From contig DURQ01000058.1 in the NCBI GenBank assembly GCA_012840725.1, positions 1 through 43,318 on the forward strand: 43,318 bases of DNA, in the 5' to 3' direction. Of the stretch, positions 32,810 through 41,717 are shown piece after piece. Position 1 is the stretch's first letter. Each line of letters opens with the position of its first letter. This DNA comes from Bacillota bacterium. GTDB taxonomy: Bacteria > Bacillota > Limnochordia > Darwinibacteriales > Darwinibacteriaceae. The notes below the pieces were generated by a model, which saw only the letters and a list, made by a program, of their open reading frames with translations, was not told the DNA's origin and searched no databases. The translations under genes and the position numbers were made by a program.

Positions 32810-34228
32810 TTGCAGACAGTATGGCAGAACCGGGTCAGGGCTGCTGTTCGAAACAATATTTCCGCACATACGCTGGCAGCGTTCAATACAAACGTGGATG
32901 TAGTGGTGCACCTCCGCCAGGATCGGCTGGAACCCCTATTGGCGAGTTCCCGCATCGATCTCCAGGAGGTGGAAGGGCTGCTGAACAGGGAAATCCCCAG
33001 CGTGAGCAGTGCGAATGGTTTTCTCGCAGTGCTGATGCAGGCGCTGCGGGAAGGCAAGTCGGTACACATCGTGCTTCGAGACATGGCGATGCTCGACTGG
33101 CTGGAGGAGGTTTTCCCCGAGAGGGCCGAGAGCATGGGTGGACAAGCCGGGATTATAGCTAACCAGATGTCGGCTTTGGGTGCCCATTCTCTTGTGTACA
33201 CCGCACTGCTCTCGCCCAAGCAGGCGTCCATGTTTTTCCCAGAAGTGTTTTTCCCCGTGGCCCGCGACGAGCTGGCCATTATCAATGTTCAGGAGGCGGT
33301 CAGGCCTCAAGATCAGCTCAAGGAAAACTGGATTTTCGAGTATGCCAAGGATGAACGGTTCGAGATCGGGGAGCACGTTATCGTCACTCCCCGGGCGAAC
33401 AGGGTGATCCTGGCCACCAGGCCGGAAGGGGCCGTCATGGCCTTTGACCCGGGTCTGGAAAAGTTCCTGCCCCAGCTGGGCCGGGAGATTGATGTGGCTT
33501 TCCTCGCTGGGTTCCACTACGCGCCGAGTGAAGAAGGGGAGCTCAAAGCCTACCTCGAGACTTCCATGCGCAGCCTGCACAGGCTCAAGGAACAGAACCC
33601 CAATCTGCGCCTGCACTTCGAATATGTTCCCATGAGCGAAGACCGGGCGGAACGAGCAATGCTCAAGGCGGTGGGCAGCGAGATTCAGTCATTTGGCATA
33701 AATGAGAATGAGATCAAGCGGGTCCTGCGGATCTTCGGCCATGGGAAAGAACGGGAGGCCATTGAACGCAACGAATGCGCCTATACCCTCTACGACGGGG
33801 TGCGCCGGCTCATGGAAGAGCTTGGATTTGAACGGATCCAGCTGCACAACCTGGGCTATTACGTTGTGGTAGTCAAGAAGCCCTACCGGGTGCCCATTGA
33901 GCACGTGCGGGAGGCCTGCCTCTATGCGTCCTCGGTGAACGGGATCAAGGCCAAGTACGGCGGCTATGTGCGCCCCGAACGGCTCGTGGAAGCAGGCGGG
34001 ATCACCCTGTCGGCCATCGGTTTCCGGCAGCTGGAGATCTTCGCTGAGGAGATGAGAAAGCGCGGAGCGACCGTGCCGCCGAACTTCCTGGAAGACGGGA
34101 TTCTTGAGTTCGAGTCCCACGCTGTGCTCGTCGTTCCAGCGCATGTCATCCAAGATCCTGTGAGCACAGTGGGTATGGGCGACACGATCTCTTCTTCTGC
34201 CTACGCCTATGAACAGAGCTGGAGTTGA
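32810..34228 (+). CDS. ADP-dependent phosphofructokinase/glucokinase family protein
   Basis: The 472-residue protein looks like the ADP_PFK_GK family, known mainly from archaeal modified glycolysis and animal ADPGK. Evidence is the ribokinase-like layout with AAFNTNVDVVVHL near the start, GGQAGIIANQMSALGAHSLVYTALLSP, FLAGFHYAPSEEGELKAYLE, RLHFEYVPMSED, SFGINENEIKRVL, and VGMGDTISSSAY near the C-terminus with the likely catalytic D458. It would phosphorylate glucose, fructose-6-phosphate or another sugar using ADP. The start is TTG at 32810, 9 bases after GGAG; no ATG or GTG in this frame is suitably placed. It has its own upstream palindrome and is followed by a 63-base gap. Confidence 0.8.
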   Translation: MQTVWQNRVRAAVRNNISAHTLAAFNTNVDVVVHLRQDRLEPLLASSRIDLQEVEGLLNREIPSVSSANGFLAVLMQALREGKSVHIVLRDMAMLDWLEEVFPERAESMGGQAGIIANQMSALGAHSLVYTALLSPKQASMFFPEVFFPVARDELAIINVQEAVRPQDQLKENWIFEYAKDERFEIGEHVIVTPRANRVILATRPEGAVMAFDPGLEKFLPQLGREIDVAFLAGFHYAPSEEGELKAYLETSMRSLHRLKEQNPNLRLHFEYVPMSEDRAERAMLKAVGSEIQSFGINENEIKRVLRIFGHGKEREAIERNECAYTLYDGVRRLMEELGFERIQLHNLGYYVVVVKKPYRVPIEHVREACLYASSVNGIKAKYGGYVRPERLVEAGGITLSAIGFRQLEIFAEEMRKRGATVPPNFLEDGILEFESHAVLVVPAHVIQDPVSTVGMGDTISSSAYAYEQSWS

Positions 34229-34291
34229 CAGGATTTAGGCGCTTTTTGGAGAAATAGGCAGGGAAGGTAACGAAATGGGGGGCTAAGGACC

Positions 34292-34705
34292 GTGCGCGTT
34301 CTGATAATGCACGCAGACGACCCGAAAACGAAGAAATCCGTGGCGGTGATGGAGGAGGAGCTGAAGAGGCAGCAGGTTCAGATCGACCTGATCTCGCCGG
34401 CCAGTGCCGGGACGGCGCCTGTGAGCACCGCACCCTACGGGCTGGTCTGCATCGTCTGCGGCTACAAGGGATGGTGGAAACCACAGATCCCTGTGGAAAT
34501 GGATAACCTAATCAAGAGGACCACCCGGATGGAGGGCAAGCGCGGCTGTGCCTTCATAGTGCCCGGCCTGCTGGGAGTGGCCAAAGCGCTGCGTGTGCTC
34601 ATGGGCCACATGGAGCGGCAGGGTGTGATTGTTGAGGATTTCGGAGCGCTGGGCGGGCGTCAGGAGATTGTGTCTGTGGTTAAGCGCCTGAAGCGCCTGC
34701 TTTAG
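34292..34705 (+). CDS. Small hypothetical protein, possibly flavodoxin-like
   Basis: I do not recognise this 137-residue protein. It starts with MRVLIMHADDP, a beta strand and loop like that of flavodoxin-fold proteins. It alternates short hydrophobic strands (GLVCIVCGY, CAFIVPGLLG) with helices (KKSVAVMEEELKRQ, VAKALRVLMGHMERQG), consistent with an alpha/beta sandwich. It contains two tryptophans in GWWKPQIP. The start is a GTG shortly after AAGGA. It lies 63 bases after the ADP-dependent kinase and 27 bases before the aminotransferase. A nucleotide- or flavin-binding role is a guess from fold pattern only. Confidence 0.65.
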   Translation: MRVLIMHADDPKTKKSVAVMEEELKRQQVQIDLISPASAGTAPVSTAPYGLVCIVCGYKGWWKPQIPVEMDNLIKRTTRMEGKRGCAFIVPGLLGVAKALRVLMGHMERQGVIVEDFGALGGRQEIVSVVKRLKRLL

Positions 34706-34732
34706 GCCTCGAGCCAGCAAGGAGGACGAGCG

Positions 34733-35854
34733 ATGTACCGTTTCAAGCCAGAGCTGCGCATCCCGGGCCCGGTGCCGGTGCCCAGTCAAGTAGCGCTGCA
34801 GATGGCCAAGCCGGTGATCAACCACCGCGGAGCCGTGTTCAAGGAAAAGCTCCCCGAGGTCCTCACCCGCCTGCAGCCTCTGTTCGGCACGGAGAATCCC
34901 GTCTACATGCTCACCGGATCCGGAACAGCCGGCATGGAAACTGCGGTGAGCAACTTAGTGTCCCCGGGCACCCCGGTGCTCTGCCTCGTGGGCGGCTTCT
35001 TCGGCCGCCGCTGGGTCGAACTGTGCCAGTCGTATAAAGCCCAGGTACACATCATCGACTTCCCCTGGGATCGCGGTGTTGATCCCCAGCAGGTAGCGGA
35101 ATTCCTAGCAGCCCACCCTGAGATTGAACTGATCTTTATGGCGCAGAACGAGTCTTCCACCGGTGTGCTTAACGATGTGGAGGCAGTTGCCAAAGCCCGC
35201 GGCGGCCACCAGGCACTGCTGATCGTCGACGCGGTGAGCGCCTTGGGCGGCACTCCCTGCGAGATGGACGCTTGGGGCTTGGATGTTGTCGTAAGCGCTT
35301 CACAGAAGTGCCTGATGCTTCCTCCCGGGGCTGCTTTTATCGCTCTTTCCGAGCGCGCGAGGGCCTATCTTGATAGATGCGATGCCAGCAGGTACTATTT
35401 CGATCTCCGCAAGTACGAGCAGTTCCTGGAAAGAGGAGAGACCCCCTTCACCCCCAACATTCATATTGTCTTTGCCCTCGAGGAAAGCTTATCGATGCTG
35501 GAAGCGGAAGGGCTGGAAAGGGTCTACGCCAGGCACCGCTTGATGCGGGACATGACCAGGGCAGGGGTCCGGGCCTTAGGGCTTGAGCTGCTCGTCAGCG
35601 ATTCGGATGCCTCTCCGACGGTCACGGCAGTAAAGCACCCGCAGGCCGATGGGTTCCGCCAGAGTATCCGCAGGAAGTACGGCGTAGAGTTCGCCGGAGC
35701 GCAGGGTATCTTCGCCGGGAAGGTTTTCCGGATAGGACACATGGGCTATGCAACCCCTCTAGATGTCCTCACTTCCCTGGCGGTTTTAGAGATTGAGCTG
35801 AGCAAATACGGTGCAGCTGCTGCTGCGGCAGAGAGGGTTATGGCCGCTCAGTAG
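34733..35854 (+). CDS. Class V aminotransferase (alanine/serine-glyoxylate type)
   Basis: The 373-residue protein is a PLP-dependent aminotransferase of the serine-pyruvate/alanine-glyoxylate group. It shows RIPGPVPVPSQV, MLTGSGTAGMETAV, QNESSTGVLND, VDAVSALGG and the Schiff-base lysine K192 in SASQKCLMLPPG. Such enzymes exchange amino groups between alanine or serine and glyoxylate or pyruvate; in B. subtilis PucG uses ureidoglycine. The ATG at 34733 follows AAGGAGGACG. It is followed by cdaA after 21 bases, so partial read-through into the c-di-AMP operon is plausible. The exact substrate is not resolved. Confidence 0.88.
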   Translation: MYRFKPELRIPGPVPVPSQVALQMAKPVINHRGAVFKEKLPEVLTRLQPLFGTENPVYMLTGSGTAGMETAVSNLVSPGTPVLCLVGGFFGRRWVELCQSYKAQVHIIDFPWDRGVDPQQVAEFLAAHPEIELIFMAQNESSTGVLNDVEAVAKARGGHQALLIVDAVSALGGTPCEMDAWGLDVVVSASQKCLMLPPGAAFIALSERARAYLDRCDASRYYFDLRKYEQFLERGETPFTPNIHIVFALEESLSMLEAEGLERVYARHRLMRDMTRAGVRALGLELLVSDSDASPTVTAVKHPQADGFRQSIRRKYGVEFAGAQGIFAGKVFRIGHMGYATPLDVLTSLAVLEIELSKYGAAAAAAERVMAAQ

Positions 35855-35875
35855 TGCCTTAGGGGGAAACACTCG

Positions 35876-36631
35876 GTGGTTTTCACGGTTCGGGATGCCA
35901 TTGACATTCTCATCGTGGCCTATGTGGTCTACCGGGTGATCCGCTCTCTGCAGGGGACGCGAGCCACTACACTGGTGAAGGGGCTGGCCGTGGTTTTCAC
36001 CAGCCGTGTAGTGGCTCGTGCCTTAAGTCTGCGAACGGTGAGCTGGCTTTTGGATCAGGCCACAACCCTCGTCCTTGTGGCGCTGCCCATCGTTTTCTAT
36101 CCAGAGCTCAGGCGGGCGCTGGAGGAGATCGGCCGGGGTCAGCTCTTCAACTGGCCGCTGGGGAGGACAGGCATGCGGGAAGAGATCGATCTCGATGCCG
36201 TCTGCCGAGCCGCAGCCCAGTTGAGTGCCCGCCGGGTGGGAGCGCTGATCGCTTTTCAGCGCAAGACTGGCCTGCACGAGTACATAGAAACGGGAGTCCG
36301 GCTTGATGCCCTGGTCAGCACCGAACTGCTGCTGAACATCTTCGAACCTGGGGCTCCCCTCCACGACGGCGGCGTGATCATCGCAGGCGGCAGGATCGTC
36401 AGCGCTGGCTGTGTGTTCCCCCTGACCGATGCCAAGTTGAGCGGCGGTTTGGGCACCCGGCACCGGGCTGCCGTAGGCCTCTCTGAACAGACCGATGCGG
36501 TGGTGTTGGTGGTCTCAGAAGAAACCGGCGTAATCTCCCTGGCTGCAGGGGGGTCCCTGCGCCGTTTCCTGACTGAGAGCCGCCTAAAGGAACACCTTGC
36601 CAACCATCTGCAGGGAGGCGAACAGGAATGA
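35876..36631 (+). CDS. cdaA: Diadenylate cyclase CdaA
   Basis: CdaA makes cyclic di-AMP from two ATP and controls potassium and osmotic balance and wall homeostasis. The 251-residue protein has an N-terminal membrane region of three hydrophobic stretches (about residues 7-24, 33-48 and 60-76), then the DAC domain with DGG (164-166) and GTRHR (193-197), the active-site motifs. The GTG at 35876 lies 9 bases after AGGGGG. It overlaps the cdaR ATG by 4 bases, and the cdaA-cdaR-glmM order is conserved across Firmicutes. Confidence 0.96.
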   Translation: MVFTVRDAIDILIVAYVVYRVIRSLQGTRATTLVKGLAVVFTSRVVARALSLRTVSWLLDQATTLVLVALPIVFYPELRRALEEIGRGQLFNWPLGRTGMREEIDLDAVCRAAAQLSARRVGALIAFQRKTGLHEYIETGVRLDALVSTELLLNIFEPGAPLHDGGVIIAGGRIVSAGCVFPLTDAKLSGGLGTRHRAAVGLSEQTDAVVLVVSEETGVISLAAGGSLRRFLTESRLKEHLANHLQGGEQE

Positions 36632-37311
36632 AAGCTGCCAAGGACTTCTGGGCGTTTCTGACCAAGCCGGATGTGTACTGGCGGCTGTTTGCTCTCCTGC
36701 TGGCAATTGTCCTCTGGCTCCTGGCCGCAGGCGATGGCTCCCTTGGCGAGGAGGAGCGGACGGTCACCCTGCAGGTGCAGACCCTGAACCTCCCTGGCGA
36801 GTTGGTGCTGGTGGAGCCGCCGGAACCCGTTGACGTGCGCATCCGGGGCCTTTCTCCCCTGCTCAATCAGGGAGCAAGTTCCATTGTCGCTTCCATCAAC
36901 CTCTCGGGAGCAAAGGCAGGGACGGAAACGTATAATGTTGAAGTTACGGGACCGTTGGGCATCGAGATTGTTCGCGTTTCGCCCAGCTGGGTGAGCGTGT
37001 ACACCGAAGAGGTGCAGGAAGCGGTCTTCCCGGTTACCCTGGTTATCCTCGGTGTGGAGCAGGGCCGGCAAGTATCTGGTCTGGAGCCTGATCCAGCAGT
37101 GGTGACCCTGCGGGGAGCCGAGAGCGTGCTGCGGGAAGTGGATCACGTCATCGCCTACGCGGACCTCGGTGATGGCATCGGGCCGGACAGCTTGGTGCCG
37201 GTGCGGGCTTTGGATGACGAGGGCCGCGGCCTTTACTCGCTGGAGATTGACCCGCCGCGGATCACCATGCGGCTCAAACGAGATGAGTCAACGCAAACGA
37301 GGGAGGAATAA
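36628..37311 (+). CDS. cdaR: CdaA regulatory protein CdaR (YbbR-domain)
   Basis: CdaR is a membrane-anchored regulator of CdaA. The 227-residue protein has one N-terminal helix (about residues 20-34, FALLLAIVLWLLA) and extracellular YbbR repeats; I see two, with boundaries near residues 45-125 and 130-215 (VFPVTLVILGVEQGRQVSGLEPDPAVVTLRG). Bacillus CdaR usually has three or four repeats, so this is a short version. The ATG overlaps the cdaA stop, and glmM follows 6 bases later. Confidence 0.92.
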   Translation: MKAAKDFWAFLTKPDVYWRLFALLLAIVLWLLAAGDGSLGEEERTVTLQVQTLNLPGELVLVEPPEPVDVRIRGLSPLLNQGASSIVASINLSGAKAGTETYNVEVTGPLGIEIVRVSPSWVSVYTEEVQEAVFPVTLVILGVEQGRQVSGLEPDPAVVTLRGAESVLREVDHVIAYADLGDGIGPDSLVPVRALDDEGRGLYSLEIDPPRITMRLKRDESTQTREE

Positions 37312-37317
37312 CAGCCT

Positions 37318-38664
37318 ATGGGGAAATATTTCGGTACTGACGGCGTGCGCGGTGTTGCGAACCGCGAACTAACGCCCGAGCTGGCCCTGCGCATCGGCCG
37401 GGCTGCGGCTCTGATGTTGAGCGAGAAATCCAAGCAGCCGATCGTCATTGGACGGGATACCCGTCTTTCGGGGCAGATGCTGGAAAGCGCCGTGGTGGCC
37501 GGTGTGGCTTCTACCGGTTTGGACGCCATCTTGGTTGAGGTTGTTCCCACGCCCGGTGTGGCCTATCTAACAAAGGCCTTGGGCTGCGCGGGCGGCATCG
37601 TCATTTCCGCTTCCCACAACCCGCTGGAAGACAATGGCATTAAGGTCTTCGGGCCCGACGGTTACAAACTGTCTGAAGAAGAGGAAGCCCAAATCGAGGC
37701 GCTCATAGCCGAAGACAGCGGTCCCAGGCCCATCGCCGAGGCTGTGGGCAGGGTTATACCAAAGCCTGACGGCGCCGAACTCTACCTTGACTATCTCAAA
37801 AAACAGGTATCTGTCGACTTGAGCGGCCTGCACCTGGCCGTGGACTGTGCTAACGGCGCCACTTCTGCCTTCGCAGCCAGGCTCTTCAGCAGCCTTGGCG
37901 CGAAAGTCAGTGCTTTCTACGATCAGCCCAACGGCACAAACATCAACCATTTCTGCGGTTCTACATACCCAACCAAGATCCAGAGCCTGAGCAAAGAAGT
38001 CGGGGCCGATCTCGGGTTTGCCTTTGACGGTGACGGCGACCGCATTTTGGTCGTGGATGAGGAAGGCAGCTTCATCGATGGCGATCAGATTTTGGCCATC
38101 ATGGGTCTATACCTGCTCAAGCAGGACAAGCTGCCAGCCAAAAAGGTGGTGGCCACCGCTTACTCCAACGGAGGACTGCGGCAGGCTTTCCTGGCCAGCG
38201 GCGGCGATGTGGTCTACGCCAAACCCGGCGACCGCTTTGTGCTCGAGACCATGCTGGAGATCGGAAGCGTATTAGGCGGGGAGCAGTCAGGGCACGTCAT
38301 TTTCCTTGAGAACGCCACTACCGGCGATGGCATGCTCACGGGCCTGAAGCTTCTGGAAACCAGGCAGGTTCAGGGCAGACCCCTGGCGGAGCTGGCCAAG
38401 TGCATGAACATCTTCCCGCAGCAGCTGGTGAACATCAGGGTGCAGACCAAGAACGGATGGCAGGACAACGCCCGCATCAAGTCTGCCATCGAGCAAGCCC
38501 AGGAACAGCTCGCTCCCTTCGGCCGCCTCTTCGTGCGTGCTTCCGGGACAGAGCCGGTGATCAGGGTGATGGGCGAGCACCCCGAGGGCGAAACGCTGAA
38601 GGCAGTGCTGGAACCGGTGATAAAAACCATCGAAGAGGAGCAGGGAGGAAGCCGTGCCAGTTAA
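37318..38664 (+). CDS. glmM: Phosphoglucosamine mutase
   Basis: GlmM turns glucosamine-6-phosphate into glucosamine-1-phosphate for UDP-GlcNAc and thus peptidoglycan. The 448-residue protein has the phosphoserine loop ISASHNP (active S99), the magnesium loop FDGDGDR, the sugar-binding GEQSGHVIF and the phosphate-binding RASGTEPVIRVM. In Bacillus, Lactococcus and Staphylococcus GlmM binds and inhibits CdaA, which explains the linkage. Its end overlaps the acpS start by 11 bases. Confidence 0.97.
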   Translation: MGKYFGTDGVRGVANRELTPELALRIGRAAALMLSEKSKQPIVIGRDTRLSGQMLESAVVAGVASTGLDAILVEVVPTPGVAYLTKALGCAGGIVISASHNPLEDNGIKVFGPDGYKLSEEEEAQIEALIAEDSGPRPIAEAVGRVIPKPDGAELYLDYLKKQVSVDLSGLHLAVDCANGATSAFAARLFSSLGAKVSAFYDQPNGTNINHFCGSTYPTKIQSLSKEVGADLGFAFDGDGDRILVVDEEGSFIDGDQILAIMGLYLLKQDKLPAKKVVATAYSNGGLRQAFLASGGDVVYAKPGDRFVLETMLEIGSVLGGEQSGHVIFLENATTGDGMLTGLKLLETRQVQGRPLAELAKCMNIFPQQLVNIRVQTKNGWQDNARIKSAIEQAQEQLAPFGRLFVRASGTEPVIRVMGEHPEGETLKAVLEPVIKTIEEEQGGSRAS

Positions 38665-39043
38665 GGGCTGCGGCGTGGACCTGATCGAAGTGCGCCGCAT
38701 TGTCCGGGCACTTACCAGGTCCAGCTTTCGCGATAGGATCTACACGCCGCGGGAACAGGAGGAACTGCAGAAAAAAGGGGCGGAGTCTTGGGCCGTCCGC
38801 TTTGCCGCCAAGGAAGCGGTGATGAAGGCCTTGGGCCGGGGTTTTCGGCAGGGAGTACCCTTTTCCTCTGTGGAGATCTGTTCTGACGCCTGGGGCAGGC
38901 CTTATGTGCGCCTCTTGGAGCCCGCGGCGCAGATCGCAGCTGAGCAGGGTATCAAGGATTTCTGCCTCAGCCTGTCTCACACCAAGGAAATGGCAGTGGC
39001 TTATGTAATAGCCTTGGGGGAGGAGAGAACATGCGGGTCGTGA
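38654..39043 (+). CDS. acpS: Holo-[acyl-carrier-protein] synthase
   Basis: AcpS transfers phosphopantetheine from CoA to acyl carrier protein for fatty acid synthesis. The 129-residue protein has the magnesium-binding GCGVDLIEV (Asp near residue 9) and the conserved RFAAKEAVMKALG with its Glu, followed by CLSLSHTKEMAVAYV. The GTG start is inside the end of glmM, after GAGCAGGGAGGAA. It overlaps the nnr ATG by 13 bases. The acpS-nnr-alr order is common in Firmicutes. Confidence 0.96.
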   Translation: MPVKGCGVDLIEVRRIVRALTRSSFRDRIYTPREQEELQKKGAESWAVRFAAKEAVMKALGRGFRQGVPFSSVEICSDAWGRPYVRLLEPAAQIAAEQGIKDFCLSLSHTKEMAVAYVIALGEERTCGS

Positions 39044-40548
39044 CCGGCGCAGAGATGCGAGACTTGGAGAAGAAGGCCTTTGCCAACCTCGGCCTTTCTT
39101 CTCTAGTAGTCATGGAGAACGCAGGAAGCCGCATCGTGGAAGTGCTCAAAGCGGAGTTCGGCCCCCTTGAGGCAAAACGCGTTCACATTCTTGCGGGTCC
39201 CGGAAACAACGGCGGCGATGGACTGGTTGCTGCCAGGCAGCTCCTGACTCTTGGGGCCCGGGTAAAGGTTTACCTGGTGGGCGATCAGAAACGTTCCACC
39301 AAGGAAAACCAAAGCAACTTAGCGGTTCTTCAGAAACTCGGTGCCGACTTGACCCCGGTGGACCTGAAGCAGCTGAACAAGCTCCGCATCAGCCTCAGCT
39401 TTGCCGACCTGATCGTAGACGCCATCTTCGGAACCGGCTTCTCGGGCAAGCTTGAGGAGGATTTGGCCGACCTGGTCAATCTGGTCAGCGATGTGCAGTG
39501 CCCCGTGGTCGCCATCGACTGCCCAACGGGGATCAACTCCGCCACCGGAGAAGTGGCCACTGCAGCCGTAAAGGCCGACCTCACCATCAACTTGGGGCTG
39601 CTTAAACTCGGGTGCCTGCTCTATCCGGGGCGCGCCTATGCGGGGAAGAACGTAGTGGTGGACCTGGGCTTTCCCCTCGATGCCCAGGGGATCGCCAGGG
39701 AACTCCTGGGGCCAGAAGCCTTGAGTTGGCTTCCCCAGCGCCAGCCCTGGTCTCACAAGGGTGATCACGGGCATACGCTTGTGGTAGCCGGATCGGTGGG
39801 ATACGCTGGAGCAGCGTCCCTCTGCGCCCAGGCGGTTCTGCGGGGCGGAGGGGGCATGGTCACGGCGGCAGTCCCTGAGAGCATCTACAACCGTTTTCCA
39901 CCCGATGAGGTGATCGTTGTTCCCGTTCCAGAGGCGGAAGGGGGTACTCTGGGCGAAGGGAGCCTGGAGAAACTCCAGGGCCTTCTGGCGGGGAAGGATG
40001 TCCTTGCCATCGGCCCAGGCCTCGGCCGCAGCCGCCAAGTGATCAAGGTAGTGCAGACCCTGCTCAGAACCTGGGATGGGCCAGCGGTGATCGACGCCGA
40101 CGGCCTAATTGCCCTGAGCACCGAATTCCTGCGCAGCGTGCCGGCGAGCAAGCGCCAGCGCTGGGTGATCACACCCCACCCGGGTGAAATGGGCAGGCTC
40201 AACGCTTCCGATGCGGCTGCCGTCAATGGGGATCGGGTGGGCGCCGCTTCCAGCTATGCCCAGCAGTGGGGGCTGGTCGTGGTCTTGAAAGGAGCGCCTA
40301 CGATCACCGCGGATCCAGAACGGGTTTACATCAACAGCACCGGCAGTCACGCCCTGGCTACTGCCGGTACAGGAGATATCCTTACGGGCCTGACCGCAGC
40401 CCTGCTCGGCCAGGGGTTGGACCCGCTGCGCGCCGGTGCCCTCGCCGCCTTTGTGCACGGCCGGGCTGGCGATCTAGCCGGGGAAAAGGGCCAGAGAGGG
40501 CTGAAAGCCAGCGACTGCCTGGCCTTCATCCAGCAGATTCTGCAGTAG
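39031..40548 (+). CDS. nnr: Bifunctional NAD(P)H-hydrate epimerase/dehydratase
   Basis: Nnr repairs hydrated NADH and NADPH. The 505-residue protein fuses an N-terminal epimerase (YjeF_N, about residues 1-215, with GPGNNGGDGLVAARQL and VAIDCPTGINSATGEV) to a C-terminal ADP-dependent dehydratase (about 230-505, with KGDHGHTLVVAGS, VITPHPGEMGRL and ATAGTGDILTGL). The ATG overlaps the acpS 3' end. The alanine racemase gene follows after a 16-base gap. Confidence 0.96.
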   Translation: MRVVTGAEMRDLEKKAFANLGLSSLVVMENAGSRIVEVLKAEFGPLEAKRVHILAGPGNNGGDGLVAARQLLTLGARVKVYLVGDQKRSTKENQSNLAVLQKLGADLTPVDLKQLNKLRISLSFADLIVDAIFGTGFSGKLEEDLADLVNLVSDVQCPVVAIDCPTGINSATGEVATAAVKADLTINLGLLKLGCLLYPGRAYAGKNVVVDLGFPLDAQGIARELLGPEALSWLPQRQPWSHKGDHGHTLVVAGSVGYAGAASLCAQAVLRGGGGMVTAAVPESIYNRFPPDEVIVVPVPEAEGGTLGEGSLEKLQGLLAGKDVLAIGPGLGRSRQVIKVVQTLLRTWDGPAVIDADGLIALSTEFLRSVPASKRQRWVITPHPGEMGRLNASDAAAVNGDRVGAASSYAQQWGLVVVLKGAPTITADPERVYINSTGSHALATAGTGDILTGLTAALLGQGLDPLRAGALAAFVHGRAGDLAGEKGQRGLKASDCLAFIQQILQ

Positions 40549-40564
40549 GGACGGAGTGGTCTCC

Positions 40565-41692
40565 ATGAGCAAGCTCAACCGGCAGGTGTGGGCTGAGGTC
40601 AGTCTAGATAATATCGCCTTCAACGTTCAGCAATTTCGCGAGCTCATCGGCCCCCGCTGCGAGCTCATGGCGGTGGTGAAAGCCAATGCCTACGGCCACG
40701 GTGCCTTGGAGACCGCCTATACCATGATCGCCCACGGCACCAACTGGCTGGCAACGGCCCTTCCCGAGGAAGCGGTGCGCCTGCGCCGCGGCGGGATCAC
40801 CGCCCCCATCTTGGTCCTCGGAGCCGTGGGCGCAGATGAACTGGATGTCTGCGTGGCCTACGACCTTGCGGTCACCGTTTTCGAGCCCCACATCGCGCGT
40901 CTGCTGTCTAAGGCAGCTGTTGCACAGCAGAAGACGGCCAAAGTGCACATCAAGGTAGATACGGGCATGGGCAGGCTGGGGCTTCTGCCAGAGGACTTTG
41001 CCGATCTGGTCGCGCTCGTGCAGAGCCTGCCTGGTTTGGAAATCCAGGGCGTCTTTACCCACTTCGCCCGGGCAGAAGAGACGGATCTGGGATACACCCG
41101 CTGGCAGTGGGAGCGGTTCTCCCGGGTGAGGGAGGCGCTGGCCGCCCGCGGCGTCGCCGTACCCTTCTACCACGCGGCCAACACTGCGGCAACCCTGTTC
41201 TTCCCTGAGTCTCGCCTCGATCTGGTGCGTGTCGGGCTCGGTATCTACGGCATGTACCCCGATGCGCGCAGGCCGATTGAGCTCAGGCCCGCCTTGAGCC
41301 TGAAGACCAGGGTGGCGTTTGTTAAGCGCGTGCCTGCAGGCAGTGCAGTGAGCTACGGCGGTACTTTCGTTACCTGGAAGGAAACGTCCCTGGCCGTTCT
41401 GCCCATTGGTTACGCGGATGGCCTCTTGCGGGGCTTGGGCAACAAGGCGCACGTGATCATTCGGGGACATTACTGCCCGATCGTGGGCAACATCACCATG
41501 GACCATACGATGGTAGACGTGGGAGATCTGCCGGTGCAGATCGGCGATGAAGTGATCTTGATCGGTTCAGATGGGGACCTGGCCATCACCGCCGACGACT
41601 GGGCCAGGTACCTGGGCACTATCAACTACGAAATCACCTGCATGCTCAGCAGCCGGGTGGAGCGGGTGTACATCCAGCCATTTAACCTTTAG
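40565..41692 (+). CDS. alr: Alanine racemase
   Basis: Alr makes D-alanine for peptidoglycan cross-bridges, using PLP. The 375-residue protein has the PLP lysine K39 in AVVKANAYGHG, the substrate-side VDTGMGRLG and FTHFARAEE, and the second catalytic tyrosine in AVSYGGTF. GYADGLLRGL and VGNITMDHTMVDV are further family marks. I chose the ATG at 40565, 8 bases after GGAG; a GTG at 40556 overlaps that site. It closes the run of envelope genes that starts at cdaA. Confidence 0.96.
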   Translation: MSKLNRQVWAEVSLDNIAFNVQQFRELIGPRCELMAVVKANAYGHGALETAYTMIAHGTNWLATALPEEAVRLRRGGITAPILVLGAVGADELDVCVAYDLAVTVFEPHIARLLSKAAVAQQKTAKVHIKVDTGMGRLGLLPEDFADLVALVQSLPGLEIQGVFTHFARAEETDLGYTRWQWERFSRVREALAARGVAVPFYHAANTAATLFFPESRLDLVRVGLGIYGMYPDARRPIELRPALSLKTRVAFVKRVPAGSAVSYGGTFVTWKETSLAVLPIGYADGLLRGLGNKAHVIIRGHYCPIVGNITMDHTMVDVGDLPVQIGDEVILIGSDGDLAITADDWARYLGTINYEITCMLSSRVERVYIQPFNL

Positions 41693-41717
41693 GATCCCCT
41701 GAACCGGAGGTGATTCA

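Noticed and set aside
32692-33162. An open frame of about 156 codons overlapping the end of cwlD and the start of the ADP-dependent kinase
   Set aside because: The overlapping kinase frame has strong family motifs from AAFNTNVDV onward, while this frame is proline, glycine and arginine-rich with no pattern.
34225-34230. Perfect TTGACA at the end of the ADP-dependent kinase gene
   Set aside because: No -10-like box lies at 16-19 bases downstream (34247-34255 reads GGAGAAA), so I do not call it a promoter for the next gene.
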